DNA of 9,625 nt from an uncultured Eubacteriales bacterium (GTDB lineage: Bacteria > Bacillota > Clostridia > Eubacteriales > Anaerofustaceae): the NCBI GenBank assembly GCA_902796565.1, contig CADBPP010000075.1:1-9625 (forward strand), read 5' to 3'. The notes under the pieces were generated by a model. The model saw nothing but the letters and a program-made list of their open reading frames with translations. It was not told where the DNA came from and searched no databases. This document shows, one piece after another, positions 1 through 6,287 of the stretch. Within the stretch, counting starts at the first letter, position 1. The number at the start of each line of letters is the position of its first letter. The position numbers and the translations under genes were made by a program.

Positions 1-33
1 AATATTCTGGAAAAGGAGGGGATCACACCATGA
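1..33 (+). CDS. C-terminal end of an upstream gene, probably an ECF sigma factor (partial)
   Basis: Frame 1 is open from the window edge and reads NILEKEGITP before a TGA at 31-33. That stop overlaps the ATG of the next gene (30-32) in an ATGA arrangement, the same junction used by the two following genes, which supports it being a real gene end. Known of the family: many Bacillota ECF sigma factors end just after region 4 with a basic helix finishing in something like LEKEG. Inference: together with the anti-sigma-like protein encoded next, this is probably the sigma factor of the operon. Ten residues alone cannot prove it. Confidence 0.45.
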   Translation, partial: NILEKEGITP

Positions 34-419
34 CAGGCAGGACGGATTATCTGAGCGATGAAGAGCTGAAGCTCCTTATCGAAGAGTGCGAGAAGGATCC
101 CGTGCCGGCTGCTCCGGACGTGACGGAGACGGTACTGGAGAGGATACATGCTGCGCCGCCGAAGAGGGGGCCCTCCCGCGGCGGCTATGCCCTCTACTGC
201 GCCAGGGTCTGGCTGGCGGTGGCCGCGTCGGTGGCGTTCCTGATGTTCGTCCCGATCATGGACAGGATGCCCACCAGGGAGGAATACCTTTCCCGCACAG
301 AGGTGCCCGATAGGGAGGAAGTGCTCATCCGGCAGGGTACGGACTGGTATTACGAGACGGTAAACTCTCTGAAACAAAAGGTTATAATGATTTTCGAAAA
401 AACGGAGGTAACACAATGA
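30..419 (+). CDS. Single-pass membrane protein, putative anti-sigma factor
   Basis: A 129-residue protein with an acidic cytosolic-type N-terminus (residues 1-45, including LSDEELKLLIEE and a predicted helix VTETVLERIH), a basic stretch (45-59), one hydrophobic segment (about 60-77, WLAVAASVAFLMFVPIM), and a charged 50-residue tail. It has no HxxxCxxC zinc motif, so it is not a classical ZAS-type anti-sigma factor. The start is supported by AAAGGAGGGG eight bases before the ATG. Its ATG overlaps the stop of the preceding gene and its stop overlaps the ATG of the next, so translation is probably coupled on both sides. Inference: a small, single-pass protein following a probable sigma factor suggests a membrane-tethered anti-sigma factor. 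It could equally be an uncharacterised envelope protein; sequence identity to a named family is not evident by eye. Confidence 0.6.
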   Translation: MTGRTDYLSDEELKLLIEECEKDPVPAAPDVTETVLERIHAAPPKRGPSRGGYALYCARVWLAVAASVAFLMFVPIMDRMPTREEYLSRTEVPDREEVLIRQGTDWYYETVNSLKQKVIMIFEKTEVTQ

Positions 420-988
420 GACCTGTAAAAAAGAACGGTTTTCTTACTTTCATCGCTTCCCTGATCCCGGGAGCGGCACATATGTACATGGGACTTATGA
501 AGTACGGCGTGAGCCTGATGAGCGTTTTCGTGCTCTTTGTCGCGGCAGCGGGGAACCTCAGGGGATTGTGGTTCATGGCCGCCGCGGCGATGATCCTGTG
601 GTTCTACAGCTTTTTCCACGCCAGGAACCTTGCCTCGATGGACGCTGAGGTCCTTTCGGAGTATGAGGACAGATACTTCTGGGAGGAGCTCCTGGAGAAC
701 GGAGGCTTCACCTTCTCCGATGAGAAGATGAAAAAGATGCTGGCATGGGTCCTTATAATCACAGGAGCCCTCATAATGTGGGGATATGTATCCGGTGTCC
801 TGTACAGCATGATCCCCGGTGACAGATGGACGGAGCTGTACGGCATCATAAACCGCATTCCCGAGCTGGTCATTTCCGTGCTGCTGGTCGTCGGCGGTAT
901 CCGTATGGTAAAGGGCAGAGAGATCCCCGCGGGAGCCTTCCCCGGGGAAGGGACGAATGACCCCGGTGAGGAAACGGAAACGAAATGA
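416..988 (+). CDS. TM2-like multi-pass membrane protein
   Basis: A 190-residue membrane protein. The N-terminus (residues 6-66) resembles a TM2-domain arrangement: a short hydrophobic stretch with a Pro-Gly turn and a GLMKYG element (LIPGAAHMYMGLMKYG), then two membrane segments (about 31-46 and 50-66). A soluble, acidic linker (70-105) follows, then two further membrane segments (about 109-130 and 148-164). The C-terminal tail is hydrophilic and ends in EETETK. GGAGG lies eight bases before the ATG, and both ends overlap neighbouring genes by ATGA. The function is unknown. Seen in the sequence: membrane topology and operon position. Inferred: it acts with the putative anti-sigma factor upstream and the LiaI/LiaF-like protein downstream in sensing or stabilising the envelope. 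Confidence 0.7.
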   Translation: MRPVKKNGFLTFIASLIPGAAHMYMGLMKYGVSLMSVFVLFVAAAGNLRGLWFMAAAAMILWFYSFFHARNLASMDAEVLSEYEDRYFWEELLENGGFTFSDEKMKKMLAWVLIITGALIMWGYVSGVLYSMIPGDRWTELYGIINRIPELVISVLLVVGGIRMVKGREIPAGAFPGEGTNDPGEETETK

Positions 989-1263
989 GAAGGGTCCGCA
1001 GAGTGGGCAGCTTCACCTCGGGAGCTGTGATGGTAGTGTCGGGGGTCCTCCTGATGATGCATACCGTTTTCGGCACTCTCAGCTACAGGGAGATCTTCCG
1101 CTTCTGGCCGGTGATCCTCATTGGCCTGGGCGCGGAAATGCTCCTGTCCGTAAGGGGAGGGGATGATTACAGGTACGACGGGGCGGCGGTGGTGATGATG
1201 TTCGTCACGCTGCTCTTCGCCATGGCCTTCGGAGCCGCGGAAATGATGTATGCAGCGATGTGA
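985..1263 (+). CDS. Small LiaI/LiaF-type (DUF5668-like) membrane protein
   Basis: A 92-residue protein with a basic N-terminus (MRRVRRVG) and three hydrophobic segments (about 10-27, 41-56 and 66-90). The central FWPVILIGLGAEMLL at 40-54 matches the hallmark of the LiaI/LiaF-like transmembrane region (DUF5668), which usually carries a Trp-Pro at the start of the second helix and an Ile/Leu-Gly-Leu-Glu pattern. Known of the family: such modules occur in LiaF/LiaI-type envelope-stress proteins. The ATG overlaps the stop of the TM2-like gene. A weak GAGG lies about 12 bases upstream, so expression probably depends on coupling to the gene before it. It is the last gene of the operon; a hairpin terminator follows about 90 bases downstream. 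Confidence 0.7.
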   Translation: MRRVRRVGSFTSGAVMVVSGVLLMMHTVFGTLSYREIFRFWPVILIGLGAEMLLSVRGGDDYRYDGAAVVMMFVTLLFAMAFGAAEMMYAAM

Positions 1264-1293
1264 GCCGGTATGCGTAAAAAATGATCACAAAAC

Positions 1294-1339
1294 GATCAGC
1301 AGTTGTTGAGTTCTCAAAAAAGCAAACAACGTGATGATC
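1294..1339. repeat. Nested inverted repeats in the 3' untranslated region
   Basis: Three symmetric pairs are nested. GATCA (1294-1298) pairs with TGATC (1335-1339), GTTGTT (1302-1307) with AACAAC (1325-1330), and TTGAG (1306-1310) with CTCAA (1313-1317). The inner pairs share two bases and cannot all form at once. The region also holds repeated TGATCA/CGATCA words at 1282-1287, 1293-1298 and 1335-1340. It could be a structured 3' end or a protein-binding site; nothing identifies which. Confidence 0.35.
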
Positions 1340-1350
1340 AAAATGATGTG

Positions 1351-1380
1351 GAGGTGTGACTTGGGTCACGCCTCTTATCT
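1351..1380 (+). terminator. Probable intrinsic terminator of the sigma/membrane-protein operon
   Basis: GAGGTGTGAC (1351-1360) and GTCACGCCTC (1365-1374) form a 10-bp stem with one G-U pair and a TTGG tetraloop, followed by TTATCT. The T-tract is imperfect, but the stem is strong and correctly placed downstream of the last plus-strand gene. Confidence 0.65.
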
Positions 1381-1500
1381 TACTATATACATAAAGAATC
1401 AGCGATGGGACATGTGATGCATTTGAATACTCTATCCTCTGACGATTTCAGTTTTCTGTAGATATTCATGTGTGTAGCCCTGTCAGTTACCGGCAACGAA

Positions 1501-1534
1501 AAACAACCTGCCCCGTTTTCGGGGCAGGTTGTTT
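1501..1534 (-). terminator. Perfect 14-bp hairpin terminator, mainly for the prfA operon
   Basis: AAACAACCTGCCCC (1501-1514) and GGGGCAGGTTGTTT (1521-1534) are exact complements around GTTTTC. Read on the minus strand the stem runs into a TTTTTCGTT tract, a good terminator about 77 bases after the prfA stop. Read on the plus strand it has only a short T-run (TTT inside the stem, then ACTTCC), so weaker bidirectional action is possible. The rest of 1264-1610, from 1381 to 1500 and from 1535 to 1610, shows no gene I can support. Confidence 0.85.
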
Positions 1535-1610
1535 ACTTCCGTTATAAATATATATGTCTATGATCACAGTCAAGCTTATGTCTCAAGGACGCTGAATATC
1601 CCGCGATCCG

Positions 1611-2672
1611 TCATTCCTTCATCTGTTCGGCCCTGTCGCTGGTGACCAGGGCGTCTATTATCTCGTCGAGATCTCCGTCCAGGACCTCTGAGAGCCTGTA
1701 GAGGGTGAGGTTTATGCGGTGGTCCGTTATCCTTCCCTGGGGGAAGTTATAGGTGCGGATCCTTTCGCTGCGGTCTCCGCTTCCCACCTGGCTCTTCCTG
1801 TCCTCGGCGATGGCGGCCTGCTGCTTGCGTGTCTCCATCTCCAGAAGCCGCGATTTGAGTATCTTCATTGCCTTGTCGCGGTTCTTGAGCTGGGACTTCT
1901 CATCCTGGCAGGAAACCACTATGCCCGAGGGGATGTGGGTGAGCCTTACTGCGGAATCCGTGGTGTTGACGCACTGTCCGCCGTTGCCCGTGGCCCTGAA
2001 AACGTCCACCCTGATATCGTTGGGGTCCACCTCGATCTCGATGTCCTCCGCCTCCGGCAGCACCGCCACCGTGGCAGCGGATGTATGGATCCTTCCTCCG
2101 CTCTCGGTCTCGGGGACTCTCTGCACCCTGTGGGTGCCGCTCTCGTACTTGAGGCGGGAATAGGCTCCCTTGCCCTTGATCAGCACGATGACTTCCTTGT
2201 AGCCTCCTATGCCGATCTCCGTGGCGCTCATCATCTCCGTCTTGTAGCGGTGACGTTCCGCGTAGCGCAGGTACATCCTCAGAAGGTCTCCCGCGAACAG
2301 TGCAGCCTCGTCTCCGCCGACTCCCGCACGGATCTCCACGAAAACGTTCTTGTCATCGTTGGGGTCCTTCGGCAATAGCAGGGTCTTCAGTTCCTCCTCG
2401 CAGGAAGCGATCCTTGCGTGCAGCGCGCTGATGTCCTCGTGCAGGAGCTGTCTGAACTCCTCATCGGGATCGTCCGCGAGCATCTGTTTGTTGTCCTCCA
2501 GCTGGCGGTTCAGATCCGCGTATTCCTCATATTTTTCAACGATGGGCTCCAGAGCGGCCCTTTCCTTCATGAGCTTTCTGAAGGTATTCTGATCCGAGAT
2601 GATCTCGGGTTTGGATATCTCTTCCGTCAGGGACTCGTACTTGTCCCTGAGTCCCGCAAGTTTTTCAAGCAT
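1611..2672 (-). CDS. prfA: Peptide chain release factor 1 (RF1)
   Basis: RF1 recognises UAA and UAG stop codons in the ribosomal A site and triggers peptidyl-tRNA hydrolysis. The 353-residue length is normal for the family. The PxT anticodon-like motif is present as PET at 187-189 within HRVQRVPETESGGRIHT, which separates RF1 from RF2 (SPF). The catalytic GGQ is at 231-233 in ATGNGGQCVNTTDSAVRLTH. The GGQ flank with Asn before and Cys after is, from memory, common in Clostridia. The C-terminal domain-3 signature RIRTYNFPQGRITDHR is at 304-319. The start is supported by GGAGG nine bases before the ATG. It is the last gene after dnaD- and dnaC-like genes on the same strand, 52 bases behind the latter, and is followed by a strong terminator. 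The methyltransferase gene prmC, often beside prfA, is not in this window. Confidence 0.98.
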   Translation of the reverse strand: MLEKLAGLRDKYESLTEEISKPEIISDQNTFRKLMKERAALEPIVEKYEEYADLNRQLEDNKQMLADDPDEEFRQLLHEDISALHARIASCEEELKTLLLPKDPNDDKNVFVEIRAGVGGDEAALFAGDLLRMYLRYAERHRYKTEMMSATEIGIGGYKEVIVLIKGKGAYSRLKYESGTHRVQRVPETESGGRIHTSAATVAVLPEAEDIEIEVDPNDIRVDVFRATGNGGQCVNTTDSAVRLTHIPSGIVVSCQDEKSQLKNRDKAMKILKSRLLEMETRKQQAAIAEDRKSQVGSGDRSERIRTYNFPQGRITDHRINLTLYRLSEVLDGDLDEIIDALVTSDRAEQMKE

Positions 2673-2724
2673 CTGGCTTTTCCTCCGAAAGATAATTATA
2701 CATTATGAGAGGCGTACAGGGAAG

Positions 2725-3654
2725 TCATTTCAGTATATTGACCTTCAGCCTTATGTCCTCTCCGGGGGTCGTGATCACCGTATTGCACCGGGAATAGAAC
2801 CTTGAGAAGATCCTCGCCCCGTAATATTCCTTCTGCTTCTCGCTGGAGAGGTTCGTGGTGATGATCGTGGGAAGGCCTGCCCTGAAACGGGTATCGATAA
2901 GCTCGAACATCAGATTCTCCGTGAAGTTCGTCTGCCTCTCCGTCCCCAGATCGTCTATCACCAATAGGTCGCAGCTCTCAGCGAGAGACTTCATGCCGCT
3001 CTCCTCTCCGGAGAACATCTCCTCCTGGAAGATCTCCACTATGCGGTAGGCCGCAAGGCACATCACCGTACAGCCCTTAGCGATAAGTTCGGAACAGATG
3101 ATGCGGGCTATAAGGGTCTTGCCGCTTCCCGGCACCCCGATGATGGCCAGATTGGCGGGAGAAGCGCCGAATTCCGAGATATACTTCAGCATGGCTCTTT
3201 TGTCCTTTGCTGCGAGCCTGCGGAACTCCTCTTTCCCGTAGATCTCTGTATCGAAGCTGTCGGCTCCGGGACGGGAGGCGTATTCCGAGGAATAGCCCTC
3301 GCCGTAGCACTTTTCTATGATGTGTCTAGTCACACAGCGGCACTGCTTTCCTCCGGCGATGCCGGTGTCGGAGCATTCCGCGCACAGCGGGACATAATCT
3401 CCCACAGTCTGCGCCAGGCCGAGCCTTTCCGCTTCCGCGTCAAAGCGCTTTTCGGCGTCCGCGACGAGGCGGTCCGTCTCGTCCGCGTTATGGAGCCCCC
3501 TGATCTCGTCGGTGTATATGCGGCTTATCTCTTTTCTTATCTCAAGAAGGGAGGGGTTCTTCCTTATGGTCTCCTCTTTTGTGTTTTCATGTTCCTGCCT
3601 TCGCTCCGAGAGCATGGCGAGGTAGTCCCTTCTCGCGTCATCGACTATGCTCAT
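2725..3654 (-). CDS. DnaC/DnaI-type helicase-loader ATPase
   Basis: An AAA+ ATPase expected to load the replicative helicase onto DNA. The 309-residue protein has a charged helical N-terminal domain (1-85), then a zinc-ribbon-like group of cysteines (C91, C94, C105, C107). The ATPase core follows: Walker A GVPGSGKT at 173-180, Walker B LLVIDD at 230-235, sensor-I region ITTNLS at 265-270, and a GARIFSRF element at 279-286 carrying the arginine expected in this family. The zinc group plus AAA+ core is the layout of Bacillota DnaI rather than of IstB. I chose the ATG at 3652-3654, seven bases after GGGGAGG; a GTG one codon upstream is also possible. The ATG overlaps the stop of the dnaD-like gene by one base, so the two are probably translated together. 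The partnership with a DnaD-like protein supports a chromosomal replication role, although phage replication modules use the same pair. Confidence 0.88.
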   Translation of the reverse strand: MSIVDDARRDYLAMLSERRQEHENTKEETIRKNPSLLEIRKEISRIYTDEIRGLHNADETDRLVADAEKRFDAEAERLGLAQTVGDYVPLCAECSDTGIAGGKQCRCVTRHIIEKCYGEGYSSEYASRPGADSFDTEIYGKEEFRRLAAKDKRAMLKYISEFGASPANLAIIGVPGSGKTLIARIICSELIAKGCTVMCLAAYRIVEIFQEEMFSGEESGMKSLAESCDLLVIDDLGTERQTNFTENLMFELIDTRFRAGLPTIITTNLSSEKQKEYYGARIFSRFYSRCNTVITTPGEDIRLKVNILK

Positions 3655-4601
3655 CACTCATCCTCCCCGGAATTGAACAGCTTGTCAAGAAGGTCGGGAT
3701 CGTACTCCGCCTCCAGGTCAGGCATCGAGCGGTCCTTGGAGGATCCCTTCGACGACGAGGACAGGAAGGAGGGAGTGCTCTTTCCTTCATGCCAGGCCGT
3801 GAGGACCTTATCCACGTAGCTGAAGGTGGCCTTTCTCGTGTTCGTGGTCTCCGCGACAGCCTTCTTCACGGTCTCCATGTCCATCCCCCAGGAATCGAAC
3901 CATTTGTCCATCAGGTCCCTCTCGGGCTTCGTGGGCAGGTCGTACCTTCCCATCTCCTTTAAGACTTCCTTGTTTCTCCTGTTGTCGGCGTCCCGCTTTT
4001 CTATGTAGTCGGAAAGGCCGTCATAGGTGGTGATGCCCATGTCGTGGTATACGTCCGCCATGGTGTTCCAGTAGTTGAAGCTGTTCTTTCCCCTGCTGAT
4101 GCAGTCCTCCACCATCAGTACCACCGTCTGGGTGGAGAATTTGTATTCATCCGTCCAGAACAGGACGGTCTGCTGTTCCTCGTGGGCCATGGGACGGCCC
4201 ATGCGGGCCTCAAGATCCCTGAACATCTCGACGTACTTTCTTCCGCGGCTCTTCTGGCGGGGCTTCTCCGCCGGGGGCGGCGTCATGCTGGGCACATAGA
4301 GCTTCGAGGCCAGGGACATGAATTCCAGGCTCGTCTCGTCGTCTGAGGAAGAGGTTATCCTCACCGCGTCCTGGCCCTCCCAGTACTTCCATGCCTTTTT
4401 CACATCCGACACGGACAGGTCCAGGGCGGCGGCGATATCGTCGTCGGAAAAGGACTGTCCCAGGGTGCAGCACTTGAGACCGTAGAGGTATACCTTGACG
4501 TAGTCCCCCCTTGCCTGGGGCATGTAGTGGGTGAGGAAGGCATTCTCCACGGTGGTGGTCCTTATATCATCGCTCTGGGCATTGAATTCAAAATGGTTCA
4601 T
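3654..4601 (-). CDS. DnaD-like replication initiation protein
   Basis: A 315-residue protein from the ATG at 4599-4601. An N-terminal winged-helix-like region (about 18-85, including DDDIAAALDLSVSDVKKAWKYW) is followed by a short acidic stretch and a Pro-rich linker (106-120). Two DnaD/DnaB_2-type helical domains follow. The first is about 122-192, ending in SFNYWNTMADVYHDMGIT; the second is about 218-272, ending in TFSYVDKVLTAW. Both show the family's Y-x3-I/V-x3-W-like element, although the first has Tyr in place of the usual Trp. The tail (276-315) is Ser-rich then acidic. Known of the family: DnaD and DnaB remodel the origin and recruit the DnaI-helicase complex. The in-frame GTG at 4626-4628 is rejected as the start because the promoter's predicted transcription start falls there and the ATG has AAAGGG nine bases upstream. 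Confidence 0.85.
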   Translation of the reverse strand: MNHFEFNAQSDDIRTTTVENAFLTHYMPQARGDYVKVYLYGLKCCTLGQSFSDDDIAAALDLSVSDVKKAWKYWEGQDAVRITSSSDDETSLEFMSLASKLYVPSMTPPPAEKPRQKSRGRKYVEMFRDLEARMGRPMAHEEQQTVLFWTDEYKFSTQTVVLMVEDCISRGKNSFNYWNTMADVYHDMGITTYDGLSDYIEKRDADNRRNKEVLKEMGRYDLPTKPERDLMDKWFDSWGMDMETVKKAVAETTNTRKATFSYVDKVLTAWHEGKSTPSFLSSSSKGSSKDRSMPDLEAEYDPDLLDKLFNSGEDE

Positions 4602-4632
4602 GGTCTTTTTCCCTTTCAGAGACAGCACATAT

Positions 4633-4641
4633 ACTATACCA
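4633..4641 (-). promoter_or_regulatory. Extended -10 promoter for dnaD-dnaC-prfA
   Basis: On the minus strand the sequence reads TGGTATAGT, an extended -10 element (TGn plus TATAGT) placed 31 bases before the chosen dnaD ATG. No good -35 box sits 16-18 bases upstream; TTGATG is present but 22 bases away. Transcription would begin near 4626. Confidence 0.55.
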
Positions 4642-4772
4642 CAAATCCGGGGCGTTTTGCCATCAAAGAAGAGAATACTCGCCTAAGGGGAGAAGTGAGT
4701 TCGTTTTTCATTAAAGCTCAGGGTGCAGATAAAATACTTGGCGGGATATTTCCTTACTTTGATAAAATGTTT

Positions 4773-4778
4773 TATAAT
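4773..4778 (+). promoter_or_regulatory. Consensus -10 box before the YhaM-like gene
   Basis: TATAAT lies in an AT-rich stretch 27 bases before the ATG at 4806. The -35 region at the correct spacing (TTCCTT, 4750-4755) is a poor match. The box lies back-to-back with the dnaD promoter, so the interval 4602-4805 is a divergent promoter region. Confidence 0.5.
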
Positions 4779-4805
4779 AGCGTCAGTAAACGACTGGGGG
4801 GACCA

Positions 4806-5768
4806 ATGCAGAAGTCAAAGTACTTTAAGGGACAGAAGATCGATTCAAAGATCTACCTGATCAAGAAGTTCGATGTGAAGCAGGCCAAGAACGGAAGCCT
4901 TTTCGCGGACATGATCTTTTCCGACATGGACGGCGAGATCAGCGCGAAGAAATGGGACGTTTCTCCCGAATTCGCGGTGAGCTACGACGTGGGAGGCTTC
5001 GCCAGGGTCAGCGCCGTGGTGCAGACCTACAACGACGGGTTGCAGCTCATCATCAACAGGATAGAGCCGGCGATACCCACTGACGCGGAGCTCAGGACAC
5101 TGATAGAATGCGCGCCGTATCCCTCGGACAAAATGTTCGAGCGGATCTGCGAAGTCATAAACAACTTCAGGGATGAGGACATAAAAAAGATCACCCTGCA
5201 CTTCATGAACACCTGCAGGGAGAAGCTGATGTACTATCCCGCCGCCAAGACCTTCCACCACGCGGTGAAGGGAGGGCTCCTCTACCACATGTACGGGATG
5301 CTCAGAAGCGCATCGGCCCTCAGCGGCATATATGACTTTCTCAATACGGACCTGCTGTTTTCGGGAGTCATCCTCCACGATATAGCAAAGACGAAGGAGC
5401 TGGTCTCCGACACCAACGGCATCGTCTCCGACTACAGCGCCGAGGGAAAGCTCCTGGGTCACATAACCATCATGGTATGCGAGATAGACGCGGCAGCCAG
5501 GGAACTCGGCATACCGGAGGACAAGGCTCTGCTCTTAAAGCATATGGTGCTCTCCCATCATTACGAGCCGGAGTACGGCAGCCCCGTGATGCCCATGTTC
5601 GCGGAAGCTGAGATGCTCCATCATCTGGACATGATCGACGCCAGGATGTACGCTTTCAAAAAGACGACAGATTCCGTGCCCGCCGGCACATTTGCCCCCA
5701 ACGTGTGGATACTGGACAACCGCAGCATCCTCAACCACGGGCTCAACGACAAGGAGGAAAATAAGTGA
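4806..5768 (+). CDS. YhaM-like 3'-5' exoribonuclease (OB-fold plus HD domain)
   Basis: A 320-residue cytosolic nuclease expected to degrade RNA, and possibly single-stranded DNA, from the 3' end using two metal ions. The N-terminal OB-fold (about 10-87, with SLFADMIFSDMDGEISAKKW at 31-50) binds nucleic acid. The HD domain begins near 140: FHHAVKGGLLYH (H161), HD at 191-192, GHITIM (H219), H246, SHH at 250-252 with the downstream YGSP, and an Asp-rich end LHHLDMIDAR (D275, D278). The order of these motifs and the length fit YhaM/CBF1. The family usually has HDxGK after the HD pair; here it is HDIAK. The frame is open far upstream, but the start at 4806 has GGGGGG five bases before it, lies downstream of TATAAT, and begins the recognisable OB-fold. 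The last codons overlap the next gene's GTG. Confidence 0.9.
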   Translation: MQKSKYFKGQKIDSKIYLIKKFDVKQAKNGSLFADMIFSDMDGEISAKKWDVSPEFAVSYDVGGFARVSAVVQTYNDGLQLIINRIEPAIPTDAELRTLIECAPYPSDKMFERICEVINNFRDEDIKKITLHFMNTCREKLMYYPAAKTFHHAVKGGLLYHMYGMLRSASALSGIYDFLNTDLLFSGVILHDIAKTKELVSDTNGIVSDYSAEGKLLGHITIMVCEIDAAARELGIPEDKALLLKHMVLSHHYEPEYGSPVMPMFAEAEMLHHLDMIDARMYAFKKTTDSVPAGTFAPNVWILDNRSILNHGLNDKEENK

Positions 5769-6271
5769 ACTTTTTACTCGTAGCCTTATCCGCGCTTATG
5801 GTGTACATGAGCTCAAGAGCTCTTGTGATCACCTGGAAGAACAAGAAGGACCTCGGAGAGATACTGGTCTCCGGGTACGGCGGCATCAAGAACGCCGACC
5901 GTTCCCAGTTCATGATCACCCTCACGTGTCTCGTCATATGGGGCATATCGATCTACCGCTTCGGCACCGTTTTCATCAACAGCCTCTACATGCTGATCCT
6001 GGCCGCGGCGATGCTCATATTCTTCATGATCTCGGTGGTGCAGCTCAACGTGGTGCCCGGGTTCTATGAAAGATATGTGGCCACCGGCTCCATGATCTGC
6101 GCCTACAAGGACATCTCCCGCTATGAGATTGCTCCCCACCGCAAGAGGAGCGGCTTCTCATACGTGTACATCAACGGAAGGCCCGGACTTCTGTCCTCCG
6201 GCATCAGGATACTGGTGCAGGACAGCGACCTGCCCGAGGTCAAGAGGATACTCAAGAAGAGAGTCAAGTGA
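5765..6271 (+). CDS. Three-TM membrane protein of unknown function, coupled to the YhaM-like gene
   Basis: A 168-residue protein with hydrophobic segments at about 2-22, 49-66 and 73-94, and a soluble C-terminal domain (100-168). The C-terminal domain includes YKDISRYEIAPHRKRSG followed by short beta-like stretches (FSYVYING, GIRILVQ) and ends in a basic helix (VKRILKKRVK). The layout resembles small PH-like or DUF5673-like membrane proteins, but I cannot assign a family with confidence. It starts with GTG, whose last two bases are shared with the TGA of the exoribonuclease gene (GTGA). GGAGG lies eight bases upstream of the GTG, so it has its own ribosome binding site besides coupling. The basic tail and the Tyr/Ile beta pattern suggest a cytosolic domain on the inner face of the membrane. 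The role is unknown. Confidence 0.72.
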   Translation: MNFLLVALSALMVYMSSRALVITWKNKKDLGEILVSGYGGIKNADRSQFMITLTCLVIWGISIYRFGTVFINSLYMLILAAAMLIFFMISVVQLNVVPGFYERYVATGSMICAYKDISRYEIAPHRKRSGFSYVYINGRPGLLSSGIRILVQDSDLPEVKRILKKRVK

Positions 6272-6287
6272 TCCTGTGAGGTTTTAA

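Noticed and set aside
1405..1461. An 18-codon open frame starting ATGGGACAT in the gene-free stretch
   Set aside because: It has no ribosome binding site and no hydrophobic or other signature; expected by chance.
1719..2378. Long open frame on the plus strand opposite prfA
   Set aside because: It lies fully within a certain RF1 gene, has no motif, and is explained by codon bias.
3808..3816. TTATCCACG, one mismatch from a DnaA box, inside the dnaD-like gene
   Set aside because: A single box in a coding region (it encodes part of YVDKV) with no neighbouring boxes or AT-rich unwinding element; not evidence of an origin.
4599..4628. GTG start giving the DnaD-like protein nine extra residues
   Set aside because: The predicted transcription start falls at the GTG, so it would have no ribosome binding site; the ATG at 4599-4601 has AAAGGG upstream.
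4527..4805. In-frame upstream extension of the YhaM-like gene
   Set aside because: It would run through the divergent promoter region and overlap the dnaD-like gene. The extension has no family features, and a ribosome binding site and -10 box sit before 4806.
5809..5823. GAGCTCAAGAGCTC repeat at the start of the three-TM membrane protein gene
   Set aside because: It lies inside codons for MSSRAL and is short; no sign that it functions as a site.
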